From positions 140,677,463 to 140,741,462 of the forward strand of contig NC_044554.1 in assembly GCF_007565055.1 (NCBI RefSeq): DNA of 64,000 bases, read 5' to 3'. A program made the translations under genes and the position numbers. Shown here piece after piece: positions 24,481-37,059 of the stretch (positions within the stretch are counted from its first letter, which is position 1; each line of letters starts with the position of its first letter). The stretch comes from Rhinopithecus roxellana. Lineage: Eukaryota; Chordata; Mammalia; Primates; Cercopithecidae. The notes below the pieces were generated by a model. That model did not search any database and was not told the origin of the DNA. It was given only the letters and a program-made list of their open reading frames with translations.

Positions 24481-25424
24481 TGAGGAGACGAGTTCTTTTA
24501 TTTAGAGATTAGAAGTGAAAAAAGTCCTCCCCCACTTTATCCTACCCCCACCCGTCCCCTAAAAACAACTGAAAGAATATGATGTCAAAAAAGACAACAG
24601 AAGGGAACGAAAAGAATCCACCAAGGAGAGACTAGAAGACATTTTTCAAAAGTTTCTGAGCAATTAAATGACAATTGAAGCATCCATTGGCAACATGGTG
24701 GCCACTGGTGACTTTAGCAATAGCAATTTCTTTGAAGTTGGGCACATTAGATAGTAAAGGTGGCATGGTGAAACTGAGAATAGGAAATGAAGACTGACTC
24801 CTCAACCCTTGGAGAGTGTAATTGTGAGAAGCAGAGAGAGAGAAGTAGCTATCCAGAGAAAAAATGTGAAATCAAGAAACTTTTTTTTTTCTTGTAGAAA
24901 TTACTGGAATCAATTTTAAAGTTAATGAGAAGAGTTTATTAGTGAGACTGGTTCAAACTTCAGGAGAGAGAAGCTGACTAATGTTTTAAACTACTTAGAA
25001 AAGAGGGGGAGATAAGTCCCAGAAAGTCTGTGAGGGCCAAAATTAATCTTAAGGATGGATACAGATGAGTAGTTTTGTGGACTTAGTGTTTAGGAAATGG
25101 AGGATGTCCAGTTGATTATTTCTGTTTTCTCAATGATGTATAAGTCTTAGCGATGAACTGAGAGTTGACTTAGGAGGAAATGATGGGGCAAGAGGTAAGT
25201 AACAGTGTGAAGATATGAAAAAATTACATAAAAATGTGGTGATCTCACTAAAGGCATGAGGTAAAAACAGCAGATAGAGTTAAAAGTCAATGCATATTGC
25301 TATTCATTAGCTGAGAACTATAATAATCAGCTTGCTTCAATTTATAACAATTTTAAACAATTTTAATGATTAATTTATAGATGAAGGAATCTAAAGGACA
25401 AATAATCATATTCTTACACATTTG
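24481..25424. other. Purine-rich DNA, possible ancient repeat
   Basis: 'ggtggccactggtgacttta' near 24700 resembles a widespread mammalian repeat segment I cannot name. The remainder is unassigned. Confidence 0.3.
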
Positions 25425-25595
25425 AGTCAAATAGACCTGCATCCTCATTCAATTTCTGAGCTATGTGTCTTCACTGTGTAGTGAATCATTAAATCTGAGC
25501 CTCAATTTCCTTTCTCATGAAAAGTAGATAATACCACCCACTTCACAGAGCATTAGCATTTAAAGAAATAGCATGTGCACAATACTAACTAATAA
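25425..25595 (+). mobile_element. MIR SINE
   Basis: 'gagcctcaatttcctttctc' followed by 'agataataccacccacttca' is sense MIR, with a decayed tRNA-like part upstream. Confidence 0.75.
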
Positions 25596-26110
25596 GAGAT
25601 TCTCAAGAATGGTTATTTTCTCTTTGCTTTTACAAGTAGAATTGCTTTTATTAGTAGAATTGAAAGTGGACATATATACAGTACATATACAAGGAAAAAA
25701 GATTGGAAATCTAAACTCTTTTAGAGGAGTATGTGGGTGGCTTAATATAAAATTCATAATTTTGTTATTTTTGGACTCTGCTGACACAAAAAATCTAAAA
25801 GAAAAAATTCAAGGGAAATCTTTGGTGATGCAAAAGAGGAAAATACAGCAAGCTTTGTATTGTGTATGTTTTTAAAATAAAGATTTTGAATTTGGTTTAT
25901 TATTTTATTCTTCTTAAATTACTTCCAGTGAATTTTCTATTCTCTTTCTTTTCACATATGATTTTAAAACATCTTTTAGAATTGAGACTGGCAGGTTAGG
26001 TGAAAATAAGGATAGATTCTATCCATAGGGATAGAATATTTCTCAATATGAAATAATGCTATGATAGATCCTATTTTTCAAGAACAATGATACAATATCT
26101 TTCATCTCAC
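25596..26110. other. AT-rich single-copy-like DNA
   Basis: Nothing assigned. Overlapping frames on both strands at 25560-25875 have no motif. Confidence 0.35.
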
Positions 26111-26114
26111 ATGG

Positions 26115-26662
26115 TCTTCAGGAACACTATTATACTTCTTCAGCAGGTGGTGTCTATGGCTTCTCCCCTTGCACTTGCGAATACCTTTATGACTTTCTGA
26201 AGCTATAACTTATAGCAGAAGTGATGCTATATGACATCTGTATATACATCATAAATTGTCACACACTTCAGCCTTTCTTTCTTGGGATACTTGTTCTTGG
26301 AAGCTTGCCAATATATCCTAAGAATGCTCAAAGTAGCTCATGTGAAGAGATTACTTGAAGAAGCCATGTATAAGTATACCAGGCAACAGCCCAGCTGAAG
26401 TCCCAGTCGAAAAGCCAGCTTCCACCCCCAAATATGAGGAAAGATGCCTTCAGATGATTGCAGCCCAAGCTGTCTGCCTAGTAGCCCCATTCTCCAACTT
26501 TGAAGTTTTCTTAGCTGAGCTACCAGGATACCATAGAACAGAAAAAGCCAATTCTACTATGCCCATTCTGAATTCCTGGCCTACCAAATCTATAAACACA
26601 GTAAAACGATTATTTTACAGCACTAATTATTGGTAGTTGGTTATGCAATATTAACTAGAACA
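26115..26662 (+). mobile_element. MLT1-family MaLR LTR
   Basis: MLT1 landmarks occur in order: 'cagaagtgatgctatatgac', 'agctcatgtgaagaga', 'ccagctgaagtcccag', 'cttcagatgattgcagccca', 'ctgaattcctggcctacc', 'taaacacagtaaaacg' and a terminal 'atgcaatattaactagaac'. The 93-codon plus-strand open frame at 26355-26636 lies entirely inside and is not a gene. Confidence 0.75.
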
Positions 26663-26710
26663 AGTTACTTCAGGCAACATTTGACACATATAAAATGAAA
26701 TTAAAATACT

Positions 26711-26900
26711 GTTACTATTCCAGTTATTATTATTATATTTTAGCATGCCCTGAAAGAAGTATGTATGTGTGTATGTTTAACTCTTAATTTATTAAGTTAT
26801 TATTGTTACCATTTTTACATTTTAGCATATACTGAAAGAAGTGTGTGTGTGTGTTCGTGTGTGTGTATTCAATTTAATTTACCATTCTTACATTATATAG
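26711..26900 (+). repeat. ~85-bp tandem duplication with TG arrays
   Basis: Copy 1 (about 26711-26794) and copy 2 (about 26796-26881) share 'attttagcat', 'ctgaaagaagt' and a following TG array, which differs in purity between copies. A partial third start, 'accattcttacat', follows at 26881. Confidence 0.75.
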
Positions 26901-28135
26901 CCAGGTGCATATTATTTATCAATTCTCATCTTCCTCTGAAGTGAAGAATAAGGGCTCTGGGAGTTGAATATAAATATTTAATCTGAGTTTTCTTCTTGCT
27001 TTGGACTTTACAGAGAGGAATAGCTGAAATAGTGAAAGTCAAAAAATAAAAAATAGAAATCAAGCATAGTACATTTGGAAAAGAAAAAGGTTCTAACCCC
27101 AGAAAGAGAGAAGATCCATTTTGTAGGACATGTTTTGTTATTTCTGTTATATTTGTTTGTGTCTTTCATAAAGATGTTTCATAAACATGAGCCCAAATGA
27201 AGAGGAAAAAAATGACTGTGAATAAAGAACTCTTTCCTTCCCCAACAGGAGAGAATACCAACTAAGGAAGAACACAGTTGAATGGCTTTCTCAATCTGTC
27301 TGACCTGGGGCTTTTTCAACAGAAACAGATATTTCCTAGAATGTTGATTATTGCAAGTTGATAAATTTATCTTTATTTTCCATCCCCAGCTTCAGAAAAC
27401 AGAAACTTACTAAAAATAATTTTCCAACGAAAAACTACTTTCCCAAGGAAACTATGATATAATACGTATTCTGATTTGTATTGAATTAGGAATTCATGTG
27501 CTAACCAATTTTACAAATTTTTCTATTAATTAAAAAATAATAAATTTAGTAACGAGCACTTCCTGGAAACTGATGATTGCTGGCAAGGAACTCATATCTT
27601 TCAAACCTTTAATCCCTGGAAAATAATCTACTCTAATGCTGTTATTCAACCTCAAGACAGAGAACAAAATTGTCTAAGGAAAATCACGATTGAAGTACGT
27701 GAGGGACATTTTTACCAAATGATATTTGATGTTTGCACTGAGAAACAAATAATGTTTATAGTAAATCACAGTATAAAAACAGAGAAATGGAGTCAATTTA
27801 CACAGGCATAGATGTCACCAATAGAAAAATACATATTTTGACTGTACATGGTTTTATTTTCTTCTAAAACCATTGCCTTAAACCTTTCATGTGCATATTG
27901 GTTCACCAAATACATCACTAAGAAACATTTACAATATCATTTTCTCACTTGTTTTCTGTATTGTTGCTAGTACCAAAATCTATAATATTGCCTGTTTTGC
28001 TTGATAGAATATTAAGCGTGCTTTGATTTTTAAAAAAATTATACAGGACTAGGAATGTTTAAACCATAAATTGCAAACACTTTGAGAAGTGAGTTTCAGA
28101 AATTTTTGAAGTATAATTATTCTTTAAAGTTTATC
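26901..28135. other. Single-copy-like AT-rich DNA
   Basis: No gene or family recognised over about 1.2 kb. Confidence 0.4.
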
Positions 28136-28475
28136 GGCACTGGGGGCAATGGCTCGGGCCCATAAACCCGCACTTTGGGAGGCCAAGGTGGGTGGATCAT
28201 GAGGTCAGGTGATCGAGACCATCCTGGCTAACATGGTGAAACCCCGTCTCTACTAAAAATGCACAAAAAAAAAAAAGAAAAGAAAAGAAATGAGCCTGGT
28301 GTGGTGGTGGGCACCTGTAGTCCCAGCTACTCAGGAGGCTGAGGCAGGAGAATGGCATGAACCGAGGAGGCGGAGGTTGCAGTGAGGTGAGGTCACGCCC
28401 CTGCACTCCAGCCTGGGTGACAGAGTGAGACTCCGTCTCAAAAAAAAAAAAAAAAAAAGAAAAAAAGAAAAATTA
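28136..28475 (+). mobile_element. AluS/Y-type SINE
   Basis: Full-length sense Alu with an extended, GAAAA-bearing middle A-linker (28265-28289) and an A19-rich tail. The first 30 bases are unusually altered ('cactgggggcaatggctcgg'). Confidence 0.95.
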
Positions 28476-28534
28476 TCATAAAATGGTAATTGGTAGAAAC
28501 TTCACATGACATTCTATTAGCAAAATATATTTTG

Positions 28535-28735
28535 CTTTTATCCCTCTGGTCATTGAATTACTTCACACCTTTATCACATCTCACCTGAATCACTAGCAGT
28601 AAGCTCCCTTTATTTCATTATCTGCAGTAAAATCAAAGTACCGTTTCTAAAAGTCTATCTGCATGTGATTTCCTCATCTGGCATCTTTTAATAGTTTTAT
28701 GTTACCTATAGGATTATATGCAATTTGCAAACTTA
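28535..28735 (+). mobile_element. L2 LINE fragment
   Basis: 'cacatctcacctgaatcact' and 'catgtgatttcctcatctgg' followed by 'cctataggattatatgcaat' match the sense L2 order, strongly diverged. Confidence 0.5.
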
Positions 28736-28953
28736 GACATATATAATTTAGACATACACTCTGAACTGGTTAGCATGTGACATTTCAGTAAGGTGACTCT
28801 GGAGCTTAATCTGCCTAAAACTGTCACTTTGATATTTAAATTCTTTATACCTCATTCTCATGGTGAGCAAAAGGATAATACAAATGATCTCAGGAGAACT
28901 AAATCTGTTGTGTAAGCCACTTAGTGCCTGCCACAATGTTTATTATAGTAGAT

Positions 28954-29312
28954 CAGCGGCCCCCAACCTTTTTGGCACCAGGGACTGGTTTCATGAAAGA
29001 CGATTTTTCCATGGACGGGGGTGGAGGCAGATGGTTATGGAGTAGGGGAGACAGTTTGGGGATGAAACTGTTCCACCTCAGATCATCAGACATTAGACAC
29101 TCATAAGGAGTACATAACCTAGATCCCTCACATACCCAGTTCACAATAGGGTTTGTGCTCCTATGATAATCTAATACGGCTGCTGATCCAACAGGAGGCG
29201 GAGCTCAGGCGGTAATCCTTCCTGGCCCACTGCTCACCTCCAGCTGTGCGGCCCAGTTCCTAACAGGCCACAGACCAGTAATGGTATGTGGCCTGGGGAT
29301 TGGGGACCCCTG
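28954..29312. mobile_element. Non-autonomous hAT DNA transposon (MER45-like?)
   Basis: The 359-bp element starts 'cagcggcccccaaccttttt' and ends 'ggattggggacccctg'. The ends are 16-base inverted repeats with three mismatches. The flanking 8-mers 'tagtagat' (28946-28953) and 'tagtaggg' (29313-29320) match at six of eight bases, the 8-bp duplication expected of hAT. There is no transposase. The interior ('acaggaggcggagctcaggc') is a well-known mammalian repeat. The MER45 name is from memory and uncertain. Confidence 0.9.
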
Positions 29313-31049
29313 TAGTAGGGACAGAACTGAAAGAGGGGTTGTTAGTACAAGCTATGATTTTCTTTTTAATCTATAGAAGTTTATCCACAGAATTACAAAA
29401 TAACTGATTGATTAATAAAATTGGTCTACTCTGTGTTACTTGGCCAACATGAAGGGAAAAAGACATGTAATAGCTCTTAAAACCAAATAATGATTTTAAA
29501 AAATGAACAAATTCTGAAATGGAATAATTGCATGATGAGATGTAATGCATTCAAGGGAACCCAAGAGACACCCTTCAAAAGAACAGAAACTCTAAAAAAC
29601 TGAACCGTATTATAAAGGTTCTAATGTAGGTTTCTAAAAAAAGCTACTAGAAATAAATTACTCCTTTTTAAGACAAATTCAAAGTGTGAAATGAGGTTGT
29701 AATATTTTAAATTAGGTCTATCTCAAAAAAAGATTGGTGAACAGCAGCAGCTGTTTGGAGATCAGCAGAGAAATAGCATGCCTCAGCCTCTCCTGGTTAG
29801 AATGAACTAAATTTAGCAACACTTGGAAATCCAGGGAGAGCCTAAATCACACCGTGACATTGACTTCCAACTAACAGATTATTTCTTTAAGGTTCCTTCA
29901 GAAACAGAATATATATCCCTTCTACTTAGGTATATAGTTTTAATCTTGAGGTATTTATTATAAATATGTGCTATATATAACAGTAGGACATACTAGAAAA
30001 AAGATATAGAACTGAAAATTTCATTACATAAATCTATATTTCCATTGACCAACAGACATAGCTGACCTCCAACCCAAATAAGCACACATGCATGCACACA
30101 GGCACACACAAACACACACCCACATGCAATACATACATACCCCCATGCATATGCACACATTTTGTCAGATGCTGATTCAGCATTTTGCCTTCCTAGGTTA
30201 TAGGTAAGCTCTTTAAGGAAAGTCTCAGTTATTGCTTTACTTACCAAAAGATTCTTTTGATTATAATGTTTTTGGAAAGCCCAGATTCTTTTCATATTTA
30301 ATTTCTTGTCCTCATTTTCATTCCTAAATATTAACACCTTATTTGATGTGGATTAGATATGACTTTTGATACAACTTCCATTCTATTCTGTGAAGAGCAA
30401 CTCATAAATGCCTTTAAAAAATATTTATCCTGAGTAATATATCATAAATAATAGAAACATAAAACTTTAACATACAGTATGTAGGACACACTATATTAAA
30501 ATATTATTACTTTTCTAATAATACTAGTAGTATTTAGTCACAATATACTAACTTAGATAATGTGTGTGTGTATATATATATATATATACCAATAATTAAC
30601 ATATTCCTAAACCTCTACAGTGCACTTGAATTTTTGAAGCACATGTGCCTATCAAGTTTAATGACAGATAAAATCAGATCTGAAAGTCAGATATAAGTCT
30701 AATGGCATTAAGAATACTTTTTATAAGGAACCCATAAGTGAATCACTTTCAACTTATGAATGTTTCCTTATTAGTCTCCTGAGGCTTATTTCTAAGAGTT
30801 GTAAAATTCCAGATTAAAATTTGAAAACCATCTCAGTAGAACAGAAAACACACAAAGATCTTGAACTATCGTTTGAAATAAGATTCTGATTGAGATACAA
30901 AAATAAAAGTATACAACGATGATTGATGTTTTTTCAGTTGGTAAGCCTACATTTTATTCCACATTCACAGAAAACTCACACCTTTTAAATTCCAGATGTT
31001 AACACCACTGTTTATTATTTCTATGCTTCCTTTATTCTTTTACTGAATA
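29313..31049. other. AT-rich DNA with CA and TA microsatellites
   Basis: A degenerate CA repeat lies at about 30083-30160 and TG/TA dinucleotides at 30562-30588. Nothing else can be assigned. The 114-codon minus-strand frame at 29993-30337 crosses the CA repeat. Confidence 0.45.
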
Positions 31050-31455
31050 TGTAATATATATAGTATCCACACTTCATAATACCATTTTACATGTTTGAAC
31101 TTTTATACAACTTGTATCAGATGGCCTTTTTCTGCAACTTGCATTTTTTATTCAAGATTTTCAGATGTATTCATATTAGTGTATGTGGCTCTGGCTCATT
31201 GATGTCACTGCTGTAGAGTAAAAGTATTCATTGTGTGTGTGTATATATACATATATATATATATAAAATTTATTCATCTAGTATTCTATTAATGAAGATT
31301 TAGGGTTTATTTTTATTTTTTCATTATTAAAATCAATAATGCAATAAACATACCCACACTTCTCTTGGACACATTGTTATGCATAGTATTACTGGGTTTT
31401 AGGGTATGCTTTATTATAGGCTGCCAAATTCCTCTCAAACTGGACTTACTTTACT
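31050..31455 (-). mobile_element. Old L1 (L1M), first segment
   Basis: Antisense L1M ORF2/3' region: 'tttattcatctagtattcta', 'caataatgcaataaacatac' and 'ggctgccaaattcctctcaa'. A TG/TA array lies at 31211-31265. The element resumes at about 32205, after the LTR inserted between. Confidence 0.75.
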
Positions 31456-31489
31456 CAGCTTCTTAAGTGTTTGCCCATAAATGAGTATG

Positions 31490-31778
31490 GGGAACACACC
31501 TTAGGGTAAGCACCTATGGGTCACCCCTAACATCATCTCCCCTCCGCTTGCATGTGGGTAAAACCTGCAACATGTTCCTGACCAATAGAACATGGCAACA
31601 TGAATGGGATGTCATTCCCTGCATTAGATGACATTATATGTACAACCTCAGGTGCAATCTAAATTCCTAGTCAGTTGACTTTAAGTTCACTGAAAGAAGC
31701 TTATTCTGGGTGAACTCCATCTAGTAGATGAATTTTTAAAAATAAGGTCTAGAGGTCAGAGAATTGAAGCAGCAAGTA

Positions 31779-31857
<79 letters not shown>

Positions 31858-31879
31858 CCCCCCCCCATCTAACCCCATG

Positions 31880-31926
<47 letters not shown>

Positions 31927-32204
31927 CTGGCCCTGAAGGAGCAAGCTTCTATGAATTCCACAGGTTCAAGGGAATACATTCTGTCAACAACCTGAAGGAG
32001 CCCCAAAGTGGATCTTTCTCTAGTCAAATCTTCAGATGAGAACACAGCCCACAAACACTTTGATTTCAGCCTTGTGAGATATTAAGCAGAGAATTCACGT
32101 GCACCAGGCTCAGATTCCTGATCTACAGAAACTGAAATAATAAATAGTGGATGTTTGAAGCTGCAAAATTTGTGGTAATTTGTTAAAACATAAAGTAATA
32201 GAAT
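31490..32204 (+). mobile_element. MLT1-family LTR inserted in the L1M
   Basis: 'gaccaatagaacatggcaac' near the left matches the MLT1 body. On the right are 'aaatcttcagatgagaacac', 'agaaactgaaataataaata' and 'ttgtggtaatttgttaaaac', the MLT1 3' part. The middle carries an expanded microsatellite. The L1M segments on either side line up as one interrupted copy. Confidence 0.75.
31782..31925. repeat. Compound (CT)36-C12-(TG)22 microsatellite
   Basis: About 72 bases of pure CT are followed by 12 Cs (31855-31866), a 14-base bridge, and about 45 bases of pure TG (31881-31925). Open frames here are Ser-Leu, Arg-Glu, Cys-Val or Thr-His repeats and are artefacts. Confidence 0.98.
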
Positions 32205-32640
32205 GGTTATGAGATGGCATCTTACCTTTGTTTTAATTTCCATATTTCAAATTCTAAAACACTAAACATATTTTATGTGCTTTTTGAAACATCAAATATT
32301 CTGTTCTATAAACTGCCTGTTTGTATCATTTTTCCACATTTCTATTGGGATGCTTTCCTTTTTCTTTTTTATATATAGGGGTTATTCATATATAGCTTCT
32401 TTGATTAAAGCATTTTTCAGTTGGTGGTACTAGTTGGTGCCTTTTTTGTTAGGATTTTAAATTTTACTTTATTTAAATGTATCAATATATATTTTATAAT
32501 TTATCATATACTTTTTTCATATCACATTCAGTTTTAACTATTTCAGTTAAGAAACATGAAGTCTAGAAAATATGTGTCCAATGTAAATGTGTCCATATGG
32601 ATAACTATTTACTTGACTGGTGAACCTTTATAATAAATGC
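32205..32640 (-). mobile_element. Old L1 (L1M), second segment
   Basis: 'gagatggcatcttacctttg', 'aaactgcctgtttgtatcat' and 'ccacatttctattgggatgc' continue the antisense L1M ORF2 from 31455. Confidence 0.7.
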
Positions 32641-33474
32641 TCAAAGGATAGTAGCTCTCAGCCATAATTAAGGCTTATATTCCAGTCACATATAACGGCA
32701 TTTTTCATTGTAATGCAAATGGATATTCATGGCAGGAGTGAGGAATGGGTATGTGATGGTAAAATTGTTTTCTGATATTAACATTCAGCAGTTTAAAAAC
32801 ATACCCTGGAACCAATTTGAGGACTTCTCTTTTGCTTTAAATTGCCACAATGCAATGCTGCTTCACTGGAAACAGCCAGTATTTCAACGTGTTTATGTTC
32901 TTGGGTCTAATTGCCACAGTCAAATTGTCTACAGCAGATATCTATGTTCAAGAATGACCACAATTTAACTGTAGGACTTTGAAAATAAATAGTAATACAC
33001 ATCAAATAAAAATATGAATATACTTTTCTCTTACTCATTTTAGGATATGAATATATTTCTTCTGAGAAAATAAAAATAGAAAATATGTACAGAAAAATAT
33101 GAATATATGCAAAAGCAATGAAAGACTTTTGTAAAAGGGGACAATAACCTCCACATTTGATTAAGATACTGCCCTGTGGAGCAAAAACAAACAAGATTTG
33201 TTAAGTGGGGTGGCAGCTTCAAAGGGTTATGCAGTAATTACTGGGCCTGCAGAAGGTGGATTATCATTAGGTGGCAGAGCACCGTGAGGGATATTAAGTT
33301 GTCACAGTGTCAAATGGCAAGAGATCAAGGAGTAGAGGAGAAGAGAAAGATCAACCAGATCCGCAGAAAGCCAAGAGATATTAGTAGGAGTTGTAGGTAA
33401 TTGACCAAAAGATGGAGACAAAGTAAATCATCAAGGCAGTTGATAAAGACTAGCCAGCAAAACAGGGTACAGAT
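32641..33474. other. Single-copy-like DNA
   Basis: Nothing recognised. Confidence 0.35.
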
Positions 33475-34060
33475 ATCCTAACCAAACATTTATTGAGTGA
33501 CAAGTGCATGTCACTGTCATAGGTTCTGGGAAAAGTAAACATGATAAAGCAGTGCTTCAGATCTCAATAATCTCAGACTATTAGGGAAAACAGACAAACA
33601 TATTCATGTTTATATGAGACAGCTTGATAAATAACAGAATGCTTGAGAAGCATAGATGTGAAAGTGTGATTCTAACTAGAGTGATTAGAGAAACCTACAA
33701 AGAGGAAGTGGAATCAAAGTTTGACCTGGGATTATGTGTTGTTCACCAGGAGCAAAAGAGAGAACATGAGAGAAGGCAAATTCCAGGCAGCAGAAATGTC
33801 ATGATCAGTAATCAAGAAATGATCGAGACAGAGAGTATGGGCTGTGGGTGGATGTTGGATATAGAAACTGAAGTCTGGGAAAAAAGTGGTTTGTACCTGG
33901 ACAAAAGACCTGAATATCAAGAAAAGAGGAAGGTAAAAAGGGAGGCAGAGTTAAAGTCTGAGGCTCCTTTGTCAGTCTCAGTAATGAGATTTGATTTCCC
34001 AGCTATATGTGAAAGCCACAAAATGTCATTACTTCATTAGATATATTTGTTCAGAGTCAG
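33475..34060 (-). mobile_element. L2 LINE 3' fragment
   Basis: It begins with the antisense L2 terminus 'aaacatttattgagtgacaa', then 'gggaaaacagacaaacatat', and continues with 'ggcaaattccaggcagcaga'. The 138-codon plus-strand frame at 33624-34040 is antisense to L2 and not a gene. Confidence 0.7.
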
Positions 34061-36109
34061 AAACAGACCATATAGGTGAGTCAGAAAGAAGATAAGAAAA
34101 CGACTTCAAAAGGTGAAGCAGAGAGCTCAAGTACAGGGGAACACTGCACTCTGTCTTTAGAATGTGCAAGAGTGAGAAAGAGGTAACTAGTGGGTTATAA
34201 TAGATATACAAGCAATGGTATAAAAGAAGAAGCTGAGAATGGGAGAAAATACACATTTTCAGGGTTTTTGTTTTCTTTGTAGTTGTTAGAACTCACAAAT
34301 TTTCTTTTCCATTCTCTATCCAACCCACTGAAAGCAACTACATTATCTTGATGCAACATTTAGTTTGGAATTTTAATTATGAAATTTACATGTTGTTTAA
34401 TAATATTTTCCTATCTCCCCTTAACTACTTTCCTGACTAAATGCAAATACGTGAAATGCATAACTGTGCATCTCACAATAGCTTGTGTTAAAACCAATGA
34501 TCCCATCTATGTAATAACGTCACTTTATAATACACAACATGGGCAGTTGACTGGACACAGCACCAACTTTCGCCAAAGTTGTACCCAAAGCCCGGAAATA
34601 AAAAGATAGGCAATATTAACCAGAAAGTTTTCTTCTTAAGAAATAAGAAGCAATTTGATGATACCTACTGACTGATTTGTCACTGTTGAAAACAAAATGA
34701 CATAAAGAAAACAGTTTCATTAAGCACTGAAATAATGGAAAATTCAGCTCTGTATTTTCATACTTACGTGATATACTCTAACAACAATATGCCAACTATT
34801 TTCCTTGTTAAATACTGCCTTTGACTAAAAAGGACAACACGATGTATACTTAAAATATCTCTCATTTTAGAAATTGTGAAATTTCAGAGCATAAATCACT
34901 TAAAATATTTTAGATTACAAATCTATAAGTAAGCATTTTCTTACAAAAATTTCTTTCATTCATTTTAATTTATCACCTGCCTTGTAACATAAGTGTTTCT
35001 TAGACCAAATTTGAATTTTGATGACAATTGCATACATTCACATATGTCTCCCATTGTTTATTTCTTTTGTATGTATACTTGATGCCTAATAAATTAATAT
35101 TCAGGAAATTATTTCATGAAGGGCAGACAAAATCCAAAATAAGTAGGTAAGGAAGAGAGGATTTTAAAAATGGTATTTTACTATAATTTTCCAAAGACAT
35201 ATGTTCCATTCTTTTTTGTCACCTCTTATAAATGAGTAGTACATAAATCCTAAGATTTCAGTGGCTGAACATTTATCTAGAGAAAAATTTTAATTAGATG
35301 ATTTTTACTGTTAGTTATTTATTGATTTTGGAGTTTCAAAGCACACAGTTATACTATGTTTAGAAGATTTCAATAACAACCTCCTTGGCTTGAGTCTTTT
35401 CCCTATGGCATTAAGTTGTTCATGTACATTTTCAGGGGTCTTTGAACAACCTGATTTTATGTACAAAACTGTATGAATATGGTTGCATACCTAGAAAATT
35501 TATAGATTTTGCAACATTTTCTTAGGGAAATACAATTATAAATATCAAGATAATAGATTTTTCTGAGAATTAAAAAAGACACAATGTATGTCCTTCATAA
35601 ACACTGCATGCCACATTATATCCGTGGCAATTAGTTGCTATTAATAATCACTTTCTTAGCAGAGATGTAAGAGGTCAATATAGGGAGAATTCAGACTCAG
35701 AATGCAAAACCTGAGTGATTTTCACACAGTCTCTTTGTATTGCCAGGTACCCGGCATATGTGCGTAATAAATTCTAGACCACTGAAATTCTCTGACTTGT
35801 TATATAAATCATACTGTTTGTATATTTTATATTTTATATTCTCCAATCATAAGGCATCCAATAAGATGTACAAAACTATTTCTGCTCAGTTACATGTTCA
35901 AAAAGAAAATACCAGTACTACATAGATTTTTTAAGTATAAAAACGAATTAAAATATTTGACTTTCAATATAATCCATATGTAAGAAATTTCTGATATGGC
36001 TACAAATAAAAACCAAAAAAAAGTTAGCAATAAACTTTCAAATATAGTAAACATAGCTGATCTTTTTTTTTCATTATTTAAACATTTCACTTGTGAAATA
36101 TATTTTACA
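34061..36109. other. AT-rich single-copy-like DNA
   Basis: About 2 kb with no repeat family or gene I can support. Confidence 0.4.
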
Positions 36110-36770
36110 TATAGGAAATGTATAAAATTATATAAAAAGTTGAAAGAAAAACAATAAAATATCCTCCCTTGTACCTGCTGCTCAGTTTATGAAATAGAAC
36201 ATTGCCAGCACATTAGAGACCTGTTTGCCTGTCTCTTAGAGCACTCCCTTTCACATTGTTTCTCATTATGTTTTTATGGTTATCTATATAGTTTTACCAC
36301 CTATTATGGCCTTGCCTGTTTTGAACTTTATAGTGATGAAATCATACTCTATTTATTTGTTTGTGCTTCCTTCATTTCCTCAGTATTATGTTTTTTGAGA
36401 TTCATCTACATTGAGGCATAGAACTGAATTCCTTCATTTTTACTGCTGTGACAATTCCATTGTCTGAATACATCTTAATTATTCTCTTCTACTGTTGAAG
36501 ACATTTGAGCTGCTTGCAAGATTTGTTCTTATGGAAATGCTCTTAGGAACATTCTTCTACCTGTAAGGTGATGTGTCATTCACTCCTTTCCAAAGAGTGT
36601 TTCTCATTTATATGACCATCAACACTTACCACCGATCCACATTATCACCAATACTTGATAATATCTGACTTCTTACATTTAGTCGACATGATACATATGA
36701 AATGATATTGTGATTTTAAATTTTTGCTTCCTTAACTATTAATGAACTTGATAATCTTATTTTCTTTCCC
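36110..36770 (-). mobile_element. Old L1 (L1M) fragment
   Basis: Antisense L1M 3' region: 'tagaacattgccagcacatt', 'gagattcatctacattgagg', 'caattccattgtctgaatac' and 'taatgaacttgataatctta'. Confidence 0.75.
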
Positions 36771-37035
36771 CTCAGCTTCACTAAGGTAAAACTGACAATA
36801 AAAATTGTGTATACTTAAGGCATTCAATGAGGTGATTTGATATGTGTGCACATAGTGAAATGATGACCACAATCGAATTAATTAACACATTCATCACCAG
36901 ACATAGTTACCACTGTGTGTATGTATGTGTATGTACATGATGAGGACACTTAGTTATCCTCTTATCAAATTTCACGTAAATAATCCAGTGTTCTTAACTA
37001 TAATCACCATGCTGTACATTACAACAGCTGCTAAT
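36771..37035 (-). mobile_element. L1 3' end (L1MA/MB-like)
   Basis: The antisense L1 terminus begins 'cagcttcactaagg', followed by 'gacaataaaaattgtgtata', 'tcatcaccagacatagttac' and 'ccatgctgtacattacaaca'. It abuts a different, older L1M on its left. Confidence 0.85.
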
Positions 37036-37059
37036 GATTTTTAAGTGTTCTCTATAACC

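Noticed and set aside
26355..26636. 93-codon plus-strand open frame
   Set aside because: It lies wholly inside an MLT1 LTR, matches LTR landmarks at the DNA level, and shows no domain I recognise.
31756..32054. Frames with Arg-Glu, Ser-Leu and Cys-Val repeats
   Set aside because: They are translations of the CT and TG microsatellites.
33624..34040. 138-codon plus-strand open frame, the longest outside L1
   Set aside because: It lies antisense to an L2 fragment and shows no recognisable domain, splice sites or codon pattern.
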